A stretch of 64,000 nucleotides of DNA from Nonlabens xiamenensis (GTDB lineage Bacteria > Bacteroidota > Bacteroidia > Flavobacteriales > Flavobacteriaceae). Both the position numbers and the translations under genes were made by a program. The stretch is from assembly GCF_003865345.1 (NCBI RefSeq), contig NZ_RMVE01000002.1:682001-746000 (forward strand). Reading direction: 5' to 3'. Numbering within the stretch: the stretch's first letter is position 1; every line of letters begins with the position of its first letter. The notes beneath the pieces are model-generated. The model saw only the letters and a program-made list of their open reading frames with translations. It was not told where the DNA came from and made no database searches. Positions 53,779 through 62,099 of the stretch are shown here, piece after piece.

Positions 53779-53815
53779 AAAAAAAGCCCCAATCCACCTT
53801 GAAGTGAATTGGGGC
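53779..53815 (-). terminator. Terminator of the fasciclin gene
   Basis: Stem GCCCCAAT (53786-53793) with ATTGGGGC (53808-53815), a partly paired loop, and a run of seven A's on the plus strand giving a U-run on the minus-strand transcript. It lies 22 bases past the fasciclin stop. Confidence 0.85.
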
Positions 53816-53836
53816 AAAATAGGGTTAAGGATTAAT

Positions 53837-54439
53837 TTATCCTTTGGGAAGGATGACCGTATCGATCACATGAACCACTCCATTGCTGGCTTCAATATCC
53901 GTTGCCGTGACTATAGATTTTCGACCTTGCTCGTCAGTTAGAACGACCTCGCCATTTTTCAAGCTGGCATATAAGTTTTGACCTTGTACGGTCTTGGTCA
54001 TGAATCCGCCGCCGTTACGTTTGATTGAATCGATAATATCTGCGGCCGTAACTTTGCCAGCCACTACATGATAAGTGAGTACAGACTGTAACTTTTTCCT
54101 ATTTTTGGGTTTTAGCAAGTCATCCACTACACCATCAGGCAATCTATTAAAGGCTGAATTAGTGGGTGCAAATACAGTAAATGGTCCGTCTCCTTTGAGG
54201 GTTTCAACAAGGTCGGCCGCCTTAACTGCCGCAACCAGCGTACTGAACTTCTTATCTGACAAAGCAATATCAACGATGTCAGGAGTCTCATGATACGACC
54301 ACTGATTGGTCTTCACCACTTGATAATTATGATCAGTACTGGTCGTATTTGTCTGTTTGCTGGAATGACATTGCGCGTGCAATCCCGTAGTCAGGAAACA
54401 AGCGATGGTACTAAGGATAAAAAAATTTGAAAGTTTCAT
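53837..54439 (-). CDS. Secreted fasciclin (FAS1) domain protein
   Basis: A 200-residue exported protein: signal MKLSNFFILSTIACFLTTGLHAQ, then one FAS1 domain from about residue 52 (DIVDIALSDKKFSTLVAAVKAADLVETL, GPFTVFAPTNSAF, LTYHVVAGKV, and the C-terminal SNGVVHVIDTVILP). FAS1 domains act in adhesion. It is divergent from an ECF sigma/RskA-type anti-sigma pair, a module seen in many bacteria, so it may be a target of that sigma factor. Confidence 0.93.
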   Translation of the reverse strand: MKLSNFFILSTIACFLTTGLHAQCHSSKQTNTTSTDHNYQVVKTNQWSYHETPDIVDIALSDKKFSTLVAAVKAADLVETLKGDGPFTVFAPTNSAFNRLPDGVVDDLLKPKNRKKLQSVLTYHVVAGKVTAADIIDSIKRNGGGFMTKTVQGQNLYASLKNGEVVLTDEQGRKSIVTATDIEASNGVVHVIDTVILPKG

Positions 54440-54547
54440 TTTGTAGGTATTAGATTAAAAATTCGTTTATTTGATCGATCACCCAGTGTTACGCCCAGTT
54501 TTGAGCTTTGGATGTTTTGGGTGCGATAAAAATTTGTTAAAACATAA

Positions 54548-55099
54548 ATGTCCTTTACAGACCGGCATATTGAAGCACTTTTTATGGAAGGGGATTCCCG
54601 AGCCATGGGCTTGATCTATGAGCGTTATGCGGGAGTACTTTTTGGTGTGGCGGTCAAATTGACACAGGAAAAAAACTTAGCTCAAGAGGTATTACAACTA
54701 TCCTTGATCAAAATTTGGGAAAAATCAGACACTTTTGATCGCAGCAAATCAAAATTGTTTACCTGGATGTTTCAAATCACCAGAAATACCGCTTTGGATG
54801 AAATCCGCAAAAAACAGCGCTCAAAAGAAATCCAAATCACAGATCGTGACGTATACCTTGATGAAAATGTATATGATAAAGAAACGCTGGAACAGTTACG
54901 ACAGCAATTGGGTCAAATGGACCCAAAACACCGGGAAGTGCTAGATGCAATATTCTTTAAAGGTTTAACCCATAAAGCCGCTTCAAGTCATTTATCCATG
55001 CCGTTGGGTACATTAAAAACCCGTTTACGTAATGCTCTGAAGGAATTACGTCTTATTAATAAAGGATTGTACATGCTATTATTGAGCCTGCTATCATGA
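54548..55099 (+). CDS. ECF sigma factor (SigK-like)
   Basis: A 183-residue ECF factor. Region 2 runs about residues 15-85 (LIYERYAGVLFGVAVKLTQEKNLAQEVLQLSLIKIWE and LFTWMFQITRNTALDEIRKKQ), and region 4 about 115-170 (LDAIFFKGLTHKAASSHLSMPLGTLKTRLRNALKEL). It overlaps the anti-sigma start by 4 bases (ATGA), a mark of coupled translation. It is divergent from the fasciclin gene. Confidence 0.92.
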   Translation: MSFTDRHIEALFMEGDSRAMGLIYERYAGVLFGVAVKLTQEKNLAQEVLQLSLIKIWEKSDTFDRSKSKLFTWMFQITRNTALDEIRKKQRSKEIQITDRDVYLDENVYDKETLEQLRQQLGQMDPKHREVLDAIFFKGLTHKAASSHLSMPLGTLKTRLRNALKELRLINKGLYMLLLSLLS

Positions 55100-55887
55100 C
55101 GGAACAACAAAACATACAGGAATTTTTGGACTCTGGCCTGCTGGAGCAATACGTGATAGGCGCTACTACAGTGGCTGAATCACAGCAGGTAGAACACATG
55201 ATTGCCGACCATGAGGAAATTGATTTTGCGTATCAAAAACTTCAAGAAGAATTATACACCTACAGTCAGCTTCACTCTGTTGAACCCCCAGAAGATGTTA
55301 AAGCGGAGATGACAGCGCGCTACCTCGATCAGAAAGTTCATAAAAGTGCACAAGGCTCTGCCAATCGATGGAACATCGCTGCTATACTGATAGCGTTAAT
55401 CGGTTTAGCCGGCGTATGGTATTCACAAACCCAAGTTCAGGACCTCCAGCAAGAAGTGACCAGTGCCCGTAAAAATAATACGCAACTCAACAATCAAATC
55501 AACGAATTAGAAAACAAACAGACTGAACTGGAAACTTCAATGGCCTTTTTAAGATCTCCACAGACCCAAAAATATGTACTGGAAGGAAATCAACGAGCAA
55601 AAGGACTTCAAGTTATGGCTTTTTATAACCCTACTCAGGAAAAGGCCAGGCTGGAAATCGACAAGCTAGCACAGCTGGATCAAGATCATGATTTTCAATT
55701 ATGGGCAGACGTAGAGGGAGAAATGATATCCCTGGCGGTGATTCAAAATGTGCAGTCAGTTGAATTAGACCCTAAAATTCTCCAACAAGCCGCAAGCCTA
55801 AACATTACTATTGAAAAGGCGGGAGGAAGCGATCACGCTACTGTAGAAAATCTAGTGGCCGCTGTTCCTGTTTTAGTGAGGTCTTGA
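55096..55887 (+). CDS. RskA-type anti-sigma factor
   Basis: A 263-residue bitopic protein: an N-terminal anti-sigma domain (about 1-80, LLEQYVIGATTVAESQQVEHMIADHEEI), a membrane helix (about 93-110, IAAILIALIGLAGVWY), a coiled coil (about 111-155), and the RskA C-terminal domain (residues about 170-263, GLQVMAFYNPTQEKARLEIDKL, DHDFQLWADVEGEMISL). It should hold the preceding sigma factor at the membrane. Its 3' end is 7 bases from the convergent era stop, with no terminator between. Confidence 0.9.
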   Translation: MTEQQNIQEFLDSGLLEQYVIGATTVAESQQVEHMIADHEEIDFAYQKLQEELYTYSQLHSVEPPEDVKAEMTARYLDQKVHKSAQGSANRWNIAAILIALIGLAGVWYSQTQVQDLQQEVTSARKNNTQLNNQINELENKQTELETSMAFLRSPQTQKYVLEGNQRAKGLQVMAFYNPTQEKARLEIDKLAQLDQDHDFQLWADVEGEMISLAVIQNVQSVELDPKILQQAASLNITIEKAGGSDHATVENLVAAVPVLVRS

Positions 55888-55894
55888 TCATTCC

Positions 55895-56785
55895 CTATTT
55901 AGCATCTCCTTTGTAACCAAACCTTCTGAGCTGCCTTTCATTGCTGCGCCAATTCTTATTGACCTTTACAAAGAGTTCGATATGTACCTGTTTCCCAAAA
56001 AACTTTTGGAGATCCTTCCGGGCTTCGGTTCCCACACGTTTGATAGCTTCTCCTTTATGACCTATGATGATTCCTTTTTGGGTCTCCCGTTCTACCATGA
56101 TCACACTACGGATCCGTATGATGTCATCATCTTCAAAAAATTCTTCAGTTTCAATTTCAACTGAGTAGGGAATTTCTTTTTTATAGTGCATCAAGATTTT
56201 TTCCCGTATGCTCTCGTTCACAAAAAACCTTTCGGGCTTGTCGGTTAAAGCATCTTTGGGATAAAAAGCAGGAGATTCAGGAAGTACTTCTATAATACGG
56301 TTCAACAATTCTGGAACTCCAAAGTTTTCCAATGCACTGATGGCAAAAATTTCAGCGTTTGGTAACCGATCTTTCCAGTGCTCCAACGCTTGGGCCAGTA
56401 ATTCTGGATTTCCTTTGTCAATTTTATTGATAAGGACAAAAACTGGTACCTCTGCAAAAGTAAGTCGCTTTTCAAAGGCTTCATTTTTCAATTCCTTTTC
56501 GCCCAATTCGACTATATATAAAATACAATCGGCATCTTCAAAAGCATTCTTGACAAATTCCATCATACTTTCTTGAAGCTTATAAGCTGGTTTGATAATA
56601 CCCGGAGTATCACTTAGAACCAGTTGAAAATCCTCACCATTGACGATGCCCAATATCCGATGCCTGGTAGTTTGGGCTTTGGAGGTTATTATGGACAATC
56701 GCTCCCCTACCAATGCGTTCATTAAAGTGCTCTTTCCCACATTGGGATTACCGACGATATTTACAAATCCTGCTTTATGTGCCAT
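55895..56785 (-). CDS. era: GTPase Era
   Basis: A 296-residue Era GTPase with a C-terminal KH domain. G1 GNPNVGKSTLMN, G2 TSKAQTTRHRILGI, G3 DTPG, G4 NKIDKG, and KH motif GIIIGHKGEAIKRVG are clear. Era binds 16S rRNA and assists small subunit assembly. I start at MAHKAGFVNIVG (56785); the frame stays open for 57 residues upstream, but these have no family match. Confidence 0.95.
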   Translation of the reverse strand: MAHKAGFVNIVGNPNVGKSTLMNALVGERLSIITSKAQTTRHRILGIVNGEDFQLVLSDTPGIIKPAYKLQESMMEFVKNAFEDADCILYIVELGEKELKNEAFEKRLTFAEVPVFVLINKIDKGNPELLAQALEHWKDRLPNAEIFAISALENFGVPELLNRIIEVLPESPAFYPKDALTDKPERFFVNESIREKILMHYKKEIPYSVEIETEEFFEDDDIIRIRSVIMVERETQKGIIIGHKGEAIKRVGTEARKDLQKFFGKQVHIELFVKVNKNWRSNERQLRRFGYKGDAK

Positions 56786-57017
56786 GCTGCAAAGATAGAA
56801 GTTCTTGCGAGGCTTTGATCCCAACCTCAGGATAATCCATGGTGTAGAGTTGACATCTTTGCCTTTAGAACACGCTTGAAACCTATAATATGTTTGTGTC
56901 TTTATTTTTATGTTAAATCGTCGATATGAAGTAAACCGATTGAACAATGGCTTCATTAAAACCGTTAAACCTTGTTAATATACCCTGTAATAATCAGACC
57001 TCTACTTATTTTTAGAT

Positions 57018-57977
57018 ATGATAAAATTTCAACAAACTCAAGAAGTCGCAAATTCGGCTCAAAAAACATCTGAAAATTCTGCAGAAATAAAGGACAGCGG
57101 AGCTTTGATTTGGGAACAGTTGACCTCCTGGTACAATTCGTTTATCAAACATCTACCAAACATAGGTATCGCCATTGTCGTTTTAATCGTAGCCTATTTT
57201 GTATCCAAGTATGTCGATAAAGGTGTCCGCCGATTAATGGGAAACAAGGCCCAGTCCAGCGTCAAACGCCTGGCAGGTAAATTCGTAGCTATCTTAGTGG
57301 TGCTGGGCGGAATCTTTATCGCCATGAGCGTCCTTCAATTGAACGACGCAGTCCAGGGAATCATAGCAGGAGCAGGAATCTCAGGGTTGGTTATAGGATT
57401 GGCATTGCAGGGTTCTTTGTCCAATATCATTAGTGGTATTGTACTATCGTTCCGCAAAGAGGTTAAAGTAGGAGACTGGATTGAAACTACCGATTTTGCT
57501 GGTGAAGTGACCGAAATTCAACTGGACAAATTTATCATCAAGCAAGCCGATAATAATCTGGTGGTCATCCCTAATAAAACCATCATGGATAACCCGATGA
57601 AAAACTGGTCGCTTACACCACGTATGCGCGTTGTTTTGGAATGCGGTGTAGGATACGAAAGTGATCTAGATGCCGTCAAAGAGCTTGCTATCAACACCAT
57701 AAAGGAAAAGTTTCCACCCAAGAACAATGAAGAAATCGAATTCTTTTACACTGAATTTGGAGGAAGCAGTATTAATTTTATGTTGCGTTTTTGGATCGAT
57801 GCCAAAAAGGCCAAACAAAAACACCAGGCTTTAAGTGAATCGGTAATTGCGATCAAGAAAGCCTTTGATGGAGCTGGTGTCAATATTCCTTTCCCCATCC
57901 GTACTTTGGAATTCAACAACAAACTCAGCTTAGAAAAGGTTGCTCAAGAAGAATCCCGTACAGCGTCAGATAATTAA
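57018..57977 (+). CDS. mscS: Small-conductance mechanosensitive channel family protein
   Basis: A 319-residue MscS family channel. An N-terminal helix (SWYNSFIKHLPNIGIAIVVLIVAYFV) and two further helices lead into the pore helix, where GAGISGLVIGLALQGSLSNIISGIVLSF is the MscS signature (Gly/Ala-rich TM3). The cytoplasmic beta domain follows (GDWIETTDFAGEVTEIQL; IPNKTIMDNPMKNWS). It likely releases solutes on osmotic downshock. A terminator follows 20 bases downstream of the stop. Confidence 0.93.
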   Translation: MIKFQQTQEVANSAQKTSENSAEIKDSGALIWEQLTSWYNSFIKHLPNIGIAIVVLIVAYFVSKYVDKGVRRLMGNKAQSSVKRLAGKFVAILVVLGGIFIAMSVLQLNDAVQGIIAGAGISGLVIGLALQGSLSNIISGIVLSFRKEVKVGDWIETTDFAGEVTEIQLDKFIIKQADNNLVVIPNKTIMDNPMKNWSLTPRMRVVLECGVGYESDLDAVKELAINTIKEKFPPKNNEEIEFFYTEFGGSSINFMLRFWIDAKKAKQKHQALSESVIAIKKAFDGAGVNIPFPIRTLEFNNKLSLEKVAQEESRTASDN

Positions 57978-57997
57978 TTGATCTAGAAATATCTAAA

Positions 57998-58030
57998 AAA
58001 TCACCCTGATCACACTGAACAGGGTGATTT
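57998..58030. terminator. Bidirectional terminator between mscS and the SDR gene
   Basis: Perfect 11-bp stem AAATCACCCTG (57998-58008) with CAGGGTGATTT (58020-58030), an 11-base loop, A-run before and T-rich run after. It can serve both convergent genes. Confidence 0.8.
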
Positions 58031-58048
58031 ATTTATGAGGAATAATGG

Positions 58049-58834
58049 CTAGAGACTTTTAGTCCTACCGCCATCCACGGGTAAATTGATACCGTTGATA
58101 TAACCCGCCAGCGGACTCGCCAAAAAAAGTATCGCGTGAGCAATTTCCTCAGGTTCGGCAAATCGTCTGGCTGGAACACTGTTCTTCATCGCCTGGGCGG
58201 CATCTTCTTCAGAATGACCTGATCTGGTCGCTTTACCCGTGACAATTTTATCCAATCGATCCGTCGCTGTAAAGCCGGGCAACACATTATTGACCGTAAT
58301 ACCGTGAGGTCCTAATTCTGTTGCCAGGGTTTTTGACCAGCTGGCCACTGCTCCTCTGATTACGTTGGACACACCCAAAAATTCGATCGGCGCCTTTACA
58401 CTCGTGGAAATCACATTAATGACCCTGCCGTAACCTGAACGCTTCATTCCTTCCAGACAAGCTTTTAATAAAACCTGGTTACATTTTACGTGTTGATCAA
58501 ATCCTTTCTGCAGGGATTCAACCTCAGCCTCTATCAAGTGCCCCGGAGGTGGACCACCAGTATTATTGACCAAAATGTGGATAGGGTTCGCTTTCGCGAA
58601 AGCGGTTACCACAGACTCCACCTCATTTACATCGTTAAAATCAGCTACCAAATAGGTATGATCATGACGGTGACTGCGATCCAGCTCGTTCAGCACTTCC
58701 TGTAATTTATTGGGGTTGCGGGCCAAAAGGATGACCCGGGCTCCAGACGCTGCAAAAGCCAGCGCAGTTGATTTTCCTATACCAGTACTGCTTCCACAGA
58801 CTAGTGCTGTTTTATCTTTCAAATTGATTTCCAT
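58049..58834 (-). CDS. Short-chain dehydrogenase/reductase
   Basis: A 261-residue SDR. The cofactor motif CGSSTGIG is near residue 13, NNTGG near 90, the catalytic Ser in NVISTSV, and the Y/K pair appears changed: the expected YxxxK region reads VSNVIRGAVASWSKTLA, with no Tyr and no Lys at the usual spacing, which is like a small subset of atypical SDRs. The start at 58834 (MEINLKDKTALV) fits the fold; the 18-residue longer frame does not. Substrate unknown. A palindrome copy gives AFAKA near residue 79. Confidence 0.85.
   Translation of the reverse strand: MEINLKDKTALVCGSSTGIGKSTALAFAASGARVILLARNPNKLQEVLNELDRSHRHDHTYLVADFNDVNEVESVVTAFAKANPIHILVNNTGGPPPGHLIEAEVESLQKGFDQHVKCNQVLLKACLEGMKRSGYGRVINVISTSVKAPIEFLGVSNVIRGAVASWSKTLATELGPHGITVNNVLPGFTATDRLDKIVTGKATRSGHSEEDAAQAMKNSVPARRFAEPEEIAHAILFLASPLAGYINGINLPVDGGRTKSL
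58589..58604. repeat. Dispersed palindrome, copy 12 (16 bp)
   Basis: Perfect palindrome CGCTTTCGCGAAAGCG in the SDR gene, read as AFAKA. Confidence 0.95.
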
Positions 58835-58948
58835 ATGACGAAAATAACAAATTCGGTAGTTTAAGCACAACTGGATAACCAAAGTCATGCGGACAATGCC
58901 AGCTGATCAAGACTTGGCTTTTTTTAAGGCTTAACCTCCGATTATAAT

Positions 58949-58956
58949 TACCTTTG
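58949..58956 (+). promoter_or_regulatory. Candidate -7 box of map
   Basis: TACCTTTG, an exact TAnnTTTG, 16 bases before the map ATG; the leader would be about ten bases. No TTG at the usual spacing. Confidence 0.45.
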
Positions 58957-58972
58957 CGCTTTTGCTAAAACT

Positions 58973-59785
58973 ATGATCGTCACTAAAACAAGCGAAGAAC
59001 TGGAAATCATGCGTCGTGCTGCCTTGATGGTAAGCAAAACGCTGGGAATGATTGCTGCCGAAATCAAACCAGGCGTTACTACACTGCAATTGGACACCCT
59101 GGCCGAAGAATATATCAGAGACCACGGAGCCATTCCTGGATTTAAAGGATTGTATGATTGCCCCAGCACCCTGTTGATTTCACCTAATGAAGAAGTGGTC
59201 CATGGTATTCCTAAGGAGGTCGCCATCAAGGAAGGAGACGTACTTTCCATAGATTGTGGTGCCATCGTTGACGGGTTTTACGGTGACCATGCCTACACCT
59301 TTACAGTAGGTGATGTGCCACAGGAAACCCAAGAACTCTTAGATCGTACTAAACAGAGTCTGTATGTAGGAATTGAACAATTTAGAAAGGGCAACCGAGT
59401 AGGTGATGTAGGCTATGCGATACAGCAATATTGTGAGTCATTTGGCTACGGAGTCGTCAGGGAATTGGTAGGCCACGGATTGGGAAGGGTCATGCACGAA
59501 GATCCCCAAATGCCCAATTACGGCAAAAGAGGACGAGGCAAAAAATTTATAGAAGGAATGACCGTTGCCATCGAACCCATGATCAACCTGGGTACAAAAA
59601 GCATCAAACATCATCCAGACGGTTGGACCATTACTACCAGAGACAAAAAACCAAGTGCACATTTTGAGCACAATGTAGCTTTGGTTGACGGAGAGCCCAG
59701 ACTGCTCAGCACCTTTGATTACATCTATGAAGTATTGGGAATCACCAGTGATGAAGAAGATCCTTACCGCTGGAAGGAGCAATAA
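58973..59785 (+). CDS. map: Methionine aminopeptidase, type I
   Basis: A 270-residue enzyme that removes the N-terminal Met from nascent proteins. The five metal ligands are recognisable in order: Asp in VLSIDCGAIVDG, Asp in GFYGDHAYTF, His in LVGHGLGRVMHEDP, Glu in VAIEPMINLG, and Glu/His in AHFEHNVALVDG. It lacks the N-terminal zinc finger extension. The methyltransferase gene follows after 6 bases and is likely cotranscribed. Confidence 0.96.
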   Translation: MIVTKTSEELEIMRRAALMVSKTLGMIAAEIKPGVTTLQLDTLAEEYIRDHGAIPGFKGLYDCPSTLLISPNEEVVHGIPKEVAIKEGDVLSIDCGAIVDGFYGDHAYTFTVGDVPQETQELLDRTKQSLYVGIEQFRKGNRVGDVGYAIQQYCESFGYGVVRELVGHGLGRVMHEDPQMPNYGKRGRGKKFIEGMTVAIEPMINLGTKSIKHHPDGWTITTRDKKPSAHFEHNVALVDGEPRLLSTFDYIYEVLGITSDEEDPYRWKEQ

Positions 59786-59791
59786 ATTAGG

Positions 59792-60562
59792 GTGAAAAAG
59801 CTATTCAAATACATATTGAACCTTATCCCGCGGCCATGGCTGATCCAGTTGAGTTATTTAGTCAGGCCGTTACTGGCATGGTGGTATAAAGGTGATCGCT
59901 ATCAGGATCCGATTGACGGTAAAGAGTTTAAAAGCTTCTTGCCTTATGGCTATGGACAAATGCGTGACAATGTATTGTCGCCCTCCACACTTTCATTGGA
60001 AAGACACCGTTTGCTTTGGTTATATCTGAAGCAGCAAACAGATCTCTTTACCCGCTCCCAGAAATTATTGCACTTTGCACCAGAACAATGTTTTTATCAT
60101 CGCTTTCGCGAAAGCAAAAATATTACTTATACCACGACAGACTTAAATTCTCCGCTAGCCGATGTAAAGGCGGATATTTGCGCGTTGCCCTTTGCTGATA
60201 ATGAGTTTGACTTCATTCTCTGCAACCATGTGCTGGAACATATCCCTGATGACCAAAAAGCGATGGTAGAAATCTACCGCGTACTCAAACCAGGTGGGAC
60301 GGCGATTCTCCAAATTCCGCTGGATGCAGATCGGGAGGAGACATTTGAAGATCCCAGCATCACAGATCCAGTTGAACGCGCCCAGATATTTGGTCAATAT
60401 GATCACGTTAGGGTGTATGGTATGGATTATTTTGACAAGTTGGATCGCGTAGGGTTCCATGTAGACGCGGTTGATTACACCAGTGAATTAGGCGCCAAAT
60501 TGGTAGATCGCTACCGATTAGCACCGGGCGAGCTGATCCCAGTGGTCAAAAAAGTTATTTGA
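59792..60562 (+). CDS. Class I SAM-dependent methyltransferase
   Basis: A 256-residue protein that starts at GTG (59792), 6 bases after map. A hydrophobic, basic N-terminus of about 35 residues comes first, then a Methyltransf_11-like domain: LHFAPEQ, the acidic ADICALPFADNEFDFILCNHVLEHIPD (motif II region), and LKPGGTAILQIP. Substrate unknown; hits of this type often act on lipids, quinones or glycans. A palindrome copy encodes HRFRES next to the SAM-binding start. Confidence 0.88.
   Translation: MKKLFKYILNLIPRPWLIQLSYLVRPLLAWWYKGDRYQDPIDGKEFKSFLPYGYGQMRDNVLSPSTLSLERHRLLWLYLKQQTDLFTRSQKLLHFAPEQCFYHRFRESKNITYTTTDLNSPLADVKADICALPFADNEFDFILCNHVLEHIPDDQKAMVEIYRVLKPGGTAILQIPLDADREETFEDPSITDPVERAQIFGQYDHVRVYGMDYFDKLDRVGFHVDAVDYTSELGAKLVDRYRLAPGELIPVVKKVI
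60102..60115. repeat. Dispersed palindrome, copy 13 (14-bp core)
   Basis: Core GCTTTCGCGAAAGC in the methyltransferase gene, read as RFRES. The next outer pair is broken (C/A). Confidence 0.93.
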
Positions 60563-60586
60563 AGCGTTGGAGGCAAATATGTTTTT

Positions 60587-61615
60587 TCAACGCGTGACAT
60601 AAGATTGAAACCCGGGAGTAGACTCAAATTTTAGCATACCGTTTTCATCCAGGTACATGATCACCACTTCCAATTCAGGAAGGTTTTTTAGCAGTACTCT
60701 TGATTTCTCCAATGGCATGGCCATAAAGGCTGTAGCATATCCATCGGCTAGCGTACAGTTATCAGCAATTACATTGACAGCCAACACATTACTGGGTTCT
60801 GCCAGACCGGTCAGCGGGTTTACGGTATGCACATATTCCTGGCCCGTCTCCGAATCTACCTTGAACTTTCTGTAGTTCCCACTACCGGCCATAGCTTTAT
60901 CAGAAAAAGCTACAACGGTAATGTATCTGCGTTCACCGGGCACCAGTTTTGGATCATCTATCCCAATCGCCCAGGCACCGCCTCGATCCAGGTTTTTACC
61001 CTTGGTAACGACCTCTCCTCCTACTTCCACCAAATAATTTTCTACCCCCAGATTGTCCAACAAACCAGCGATATGGTCAACCAGCGTTCCTTTGGCAATG
61101 GCATTGAATTCCAGGTACATTCCTTTTTTCGAGGACTTTAAATAAAATGAATCAGCAACAGATGAAGCCTGGAGTTCCATCTTATGAAAACCAACGTATT
61201 CCAACAGGCTATCCACTTTTTGTCTAGAAGGAATTTGATCCTGCTCACCTTGCGCTCCAAAACCATAAGCATTGACCAGATTGCCTACAGTAGGATCAAA
61301 ATAACCATCAGTCTTGCGGTATATTTCCTGGGCTTGATCAAATACTTGTTGAAAAGGACGACCTACCAAGACGCTATCCTCACCGGCATTAATGCGATTG
61401 ATCAGCGAATTCTTCTGCCAGGTACTCATCGAGGCATTGAACATATCAATGATACTATCCACCTTAGAATTTAATTCCACTGATTGATCTGCAAATAGCT
61501 TAATGGAGTAAGTTGTTCCAATCGCATTGCCCTGAAAATTTTGGGCCTCAGGAAGGTTTTTGGTTTTTTCCTTGCATCCTAAAAACAACACACAGAACAC
61601 TAATAAATACCTCAT
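60587..61615 (-). CDS. apbE: FAD:protein FMN transferase (ApbE), lipoprotein
   Basis: A 342-residue ApbE protein that attaches FMN covalently to Thr/Ser of target flavoproteins such as NqrB/NqrC. The signal MRYLLVFCVLFLGC ends in a lipobox, so it is membrane-anchored on the periplasmic side. The FAD and Mg2+-binding blocks are present: QGNAIGTTYSIKLF, NAIAKGTLVDHIAGLL, VEVGGEVVTKG, HTVNPLTG and CTLADGYATAFM. It follows the 120-residue protein gene after one base. Confidence 0.93.
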   Translation of the reverse strand: MRYLLVFCVLFLGCKEKTKNLPEAQNFQGNAIGTTYSIKLFADQSVELNSKVDSIIDMFNASMSTWQKNSLINRINAGEDSVLVGRPFQQVFDQAQEIYRKTDGYFDPTVGNLVNAYGFGAQGEQDQIPSRQKVDSLLEYVGFHKMELQASSVADSFYLKSSKKGMYLEFNAIAKGTLVDHIAGLLDNLGVENYLVEVGGEVVTKGKNLDRGGAWAIGIDDPKLVPGERRYITVVAFSDKAMAGSGNYRKFKVDSETGQEYVHTVNPLTGLAEPSNVLAVNVIADNCTLADGYATAFMAMPLEKSRVLLKNLPELEVVIMYLDENGMLKFESTPGFQSYVTR

Positions 61616-61616
61616 A

Positions 61617-61979
61617 TTATTTGATTTCGATCAATCCGGCAAAATTAACCACATAGTCATCCTCATGATGAACTGGCATTTCATAATTTTTTGAATTGGC
61701 CAAACCTACACCAGCATAATAGGTTCGGGCTTTGAACTTGATACCGTGGTCACGAACCTTATTCACCAGGTCTTCATCATAATGTACTGGATTGTCTGGA
61801 TATCGAACCGCACGCACAACTACAAAATGCAGTTTTTTATCCTTCAGGGCTACAAACTGGGGATCCTTTTTGGGTTTGGAATTGATGCTCAAAAACTCAA
61901 ACCCCAACTCTTCCATCTCGCTCCCTACGATATTCATAGCCAGATGATGCAACTCTTGATCCGATAGTGGTGTTAACAT
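61617..61979 (-). CDS. Conserved hypothetical protein upstream of apbE
   Basis: A 120-residue soluble protein, MLTPLSDQELHHLAMNIVG at the N-terminus (ATG at 61979; the longer frame has a non-homologous extension of 43 residues). It has a compact alpha/beta pattern with FEFLSINSKPKKDPQFVALKDKKLHFVVVRAVRYP. Databases often name its relatives after Na+-NQR subunit F, but no ferredoxin cysteines or FAD motif are present, so I reject that name. It is one base from apbE, so the two likely work together. Confidence 0.8.
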   Translation of the reverse strand: MLTPLSDQELHHLAMNIVGSEMEELGFEFLSINSKPKKDPQFVALKDKKLHFVVVRAVRYPDNPVHYDEDLVNKVRDHGIKFKARTYYAGVGLANSKNYEMPVHHEDDYVVNFAGLIEIK

Positions 61980-62099
61980 GGCGCAAAGATAGCAGTATTG
62001 GCTGGGAAAAGACTTATACCTGCGATCCAGGCGGTAAATCCGTTGTTGGAAATACAGTATAGGCCGTGCATTTGTTATCTTTAGACCGAAGGAATTCTT

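Noticed and set aside
55895-56956. 353-residue version of Era
   Set aside because: The extra 57 residues show no conservation with Era, while the canonical N-terminus starts at the ATG at 56785.
61617-61979. Naming the small apbE neighbour as Na+-translocating NADH-quinone reductase subunit F
   Set aside because: NqrF needs a 2Fe-2S ferredoxin domain and an FAD/NAD domain over about 400 residues; this protein has 120 residues and none of these motifs.
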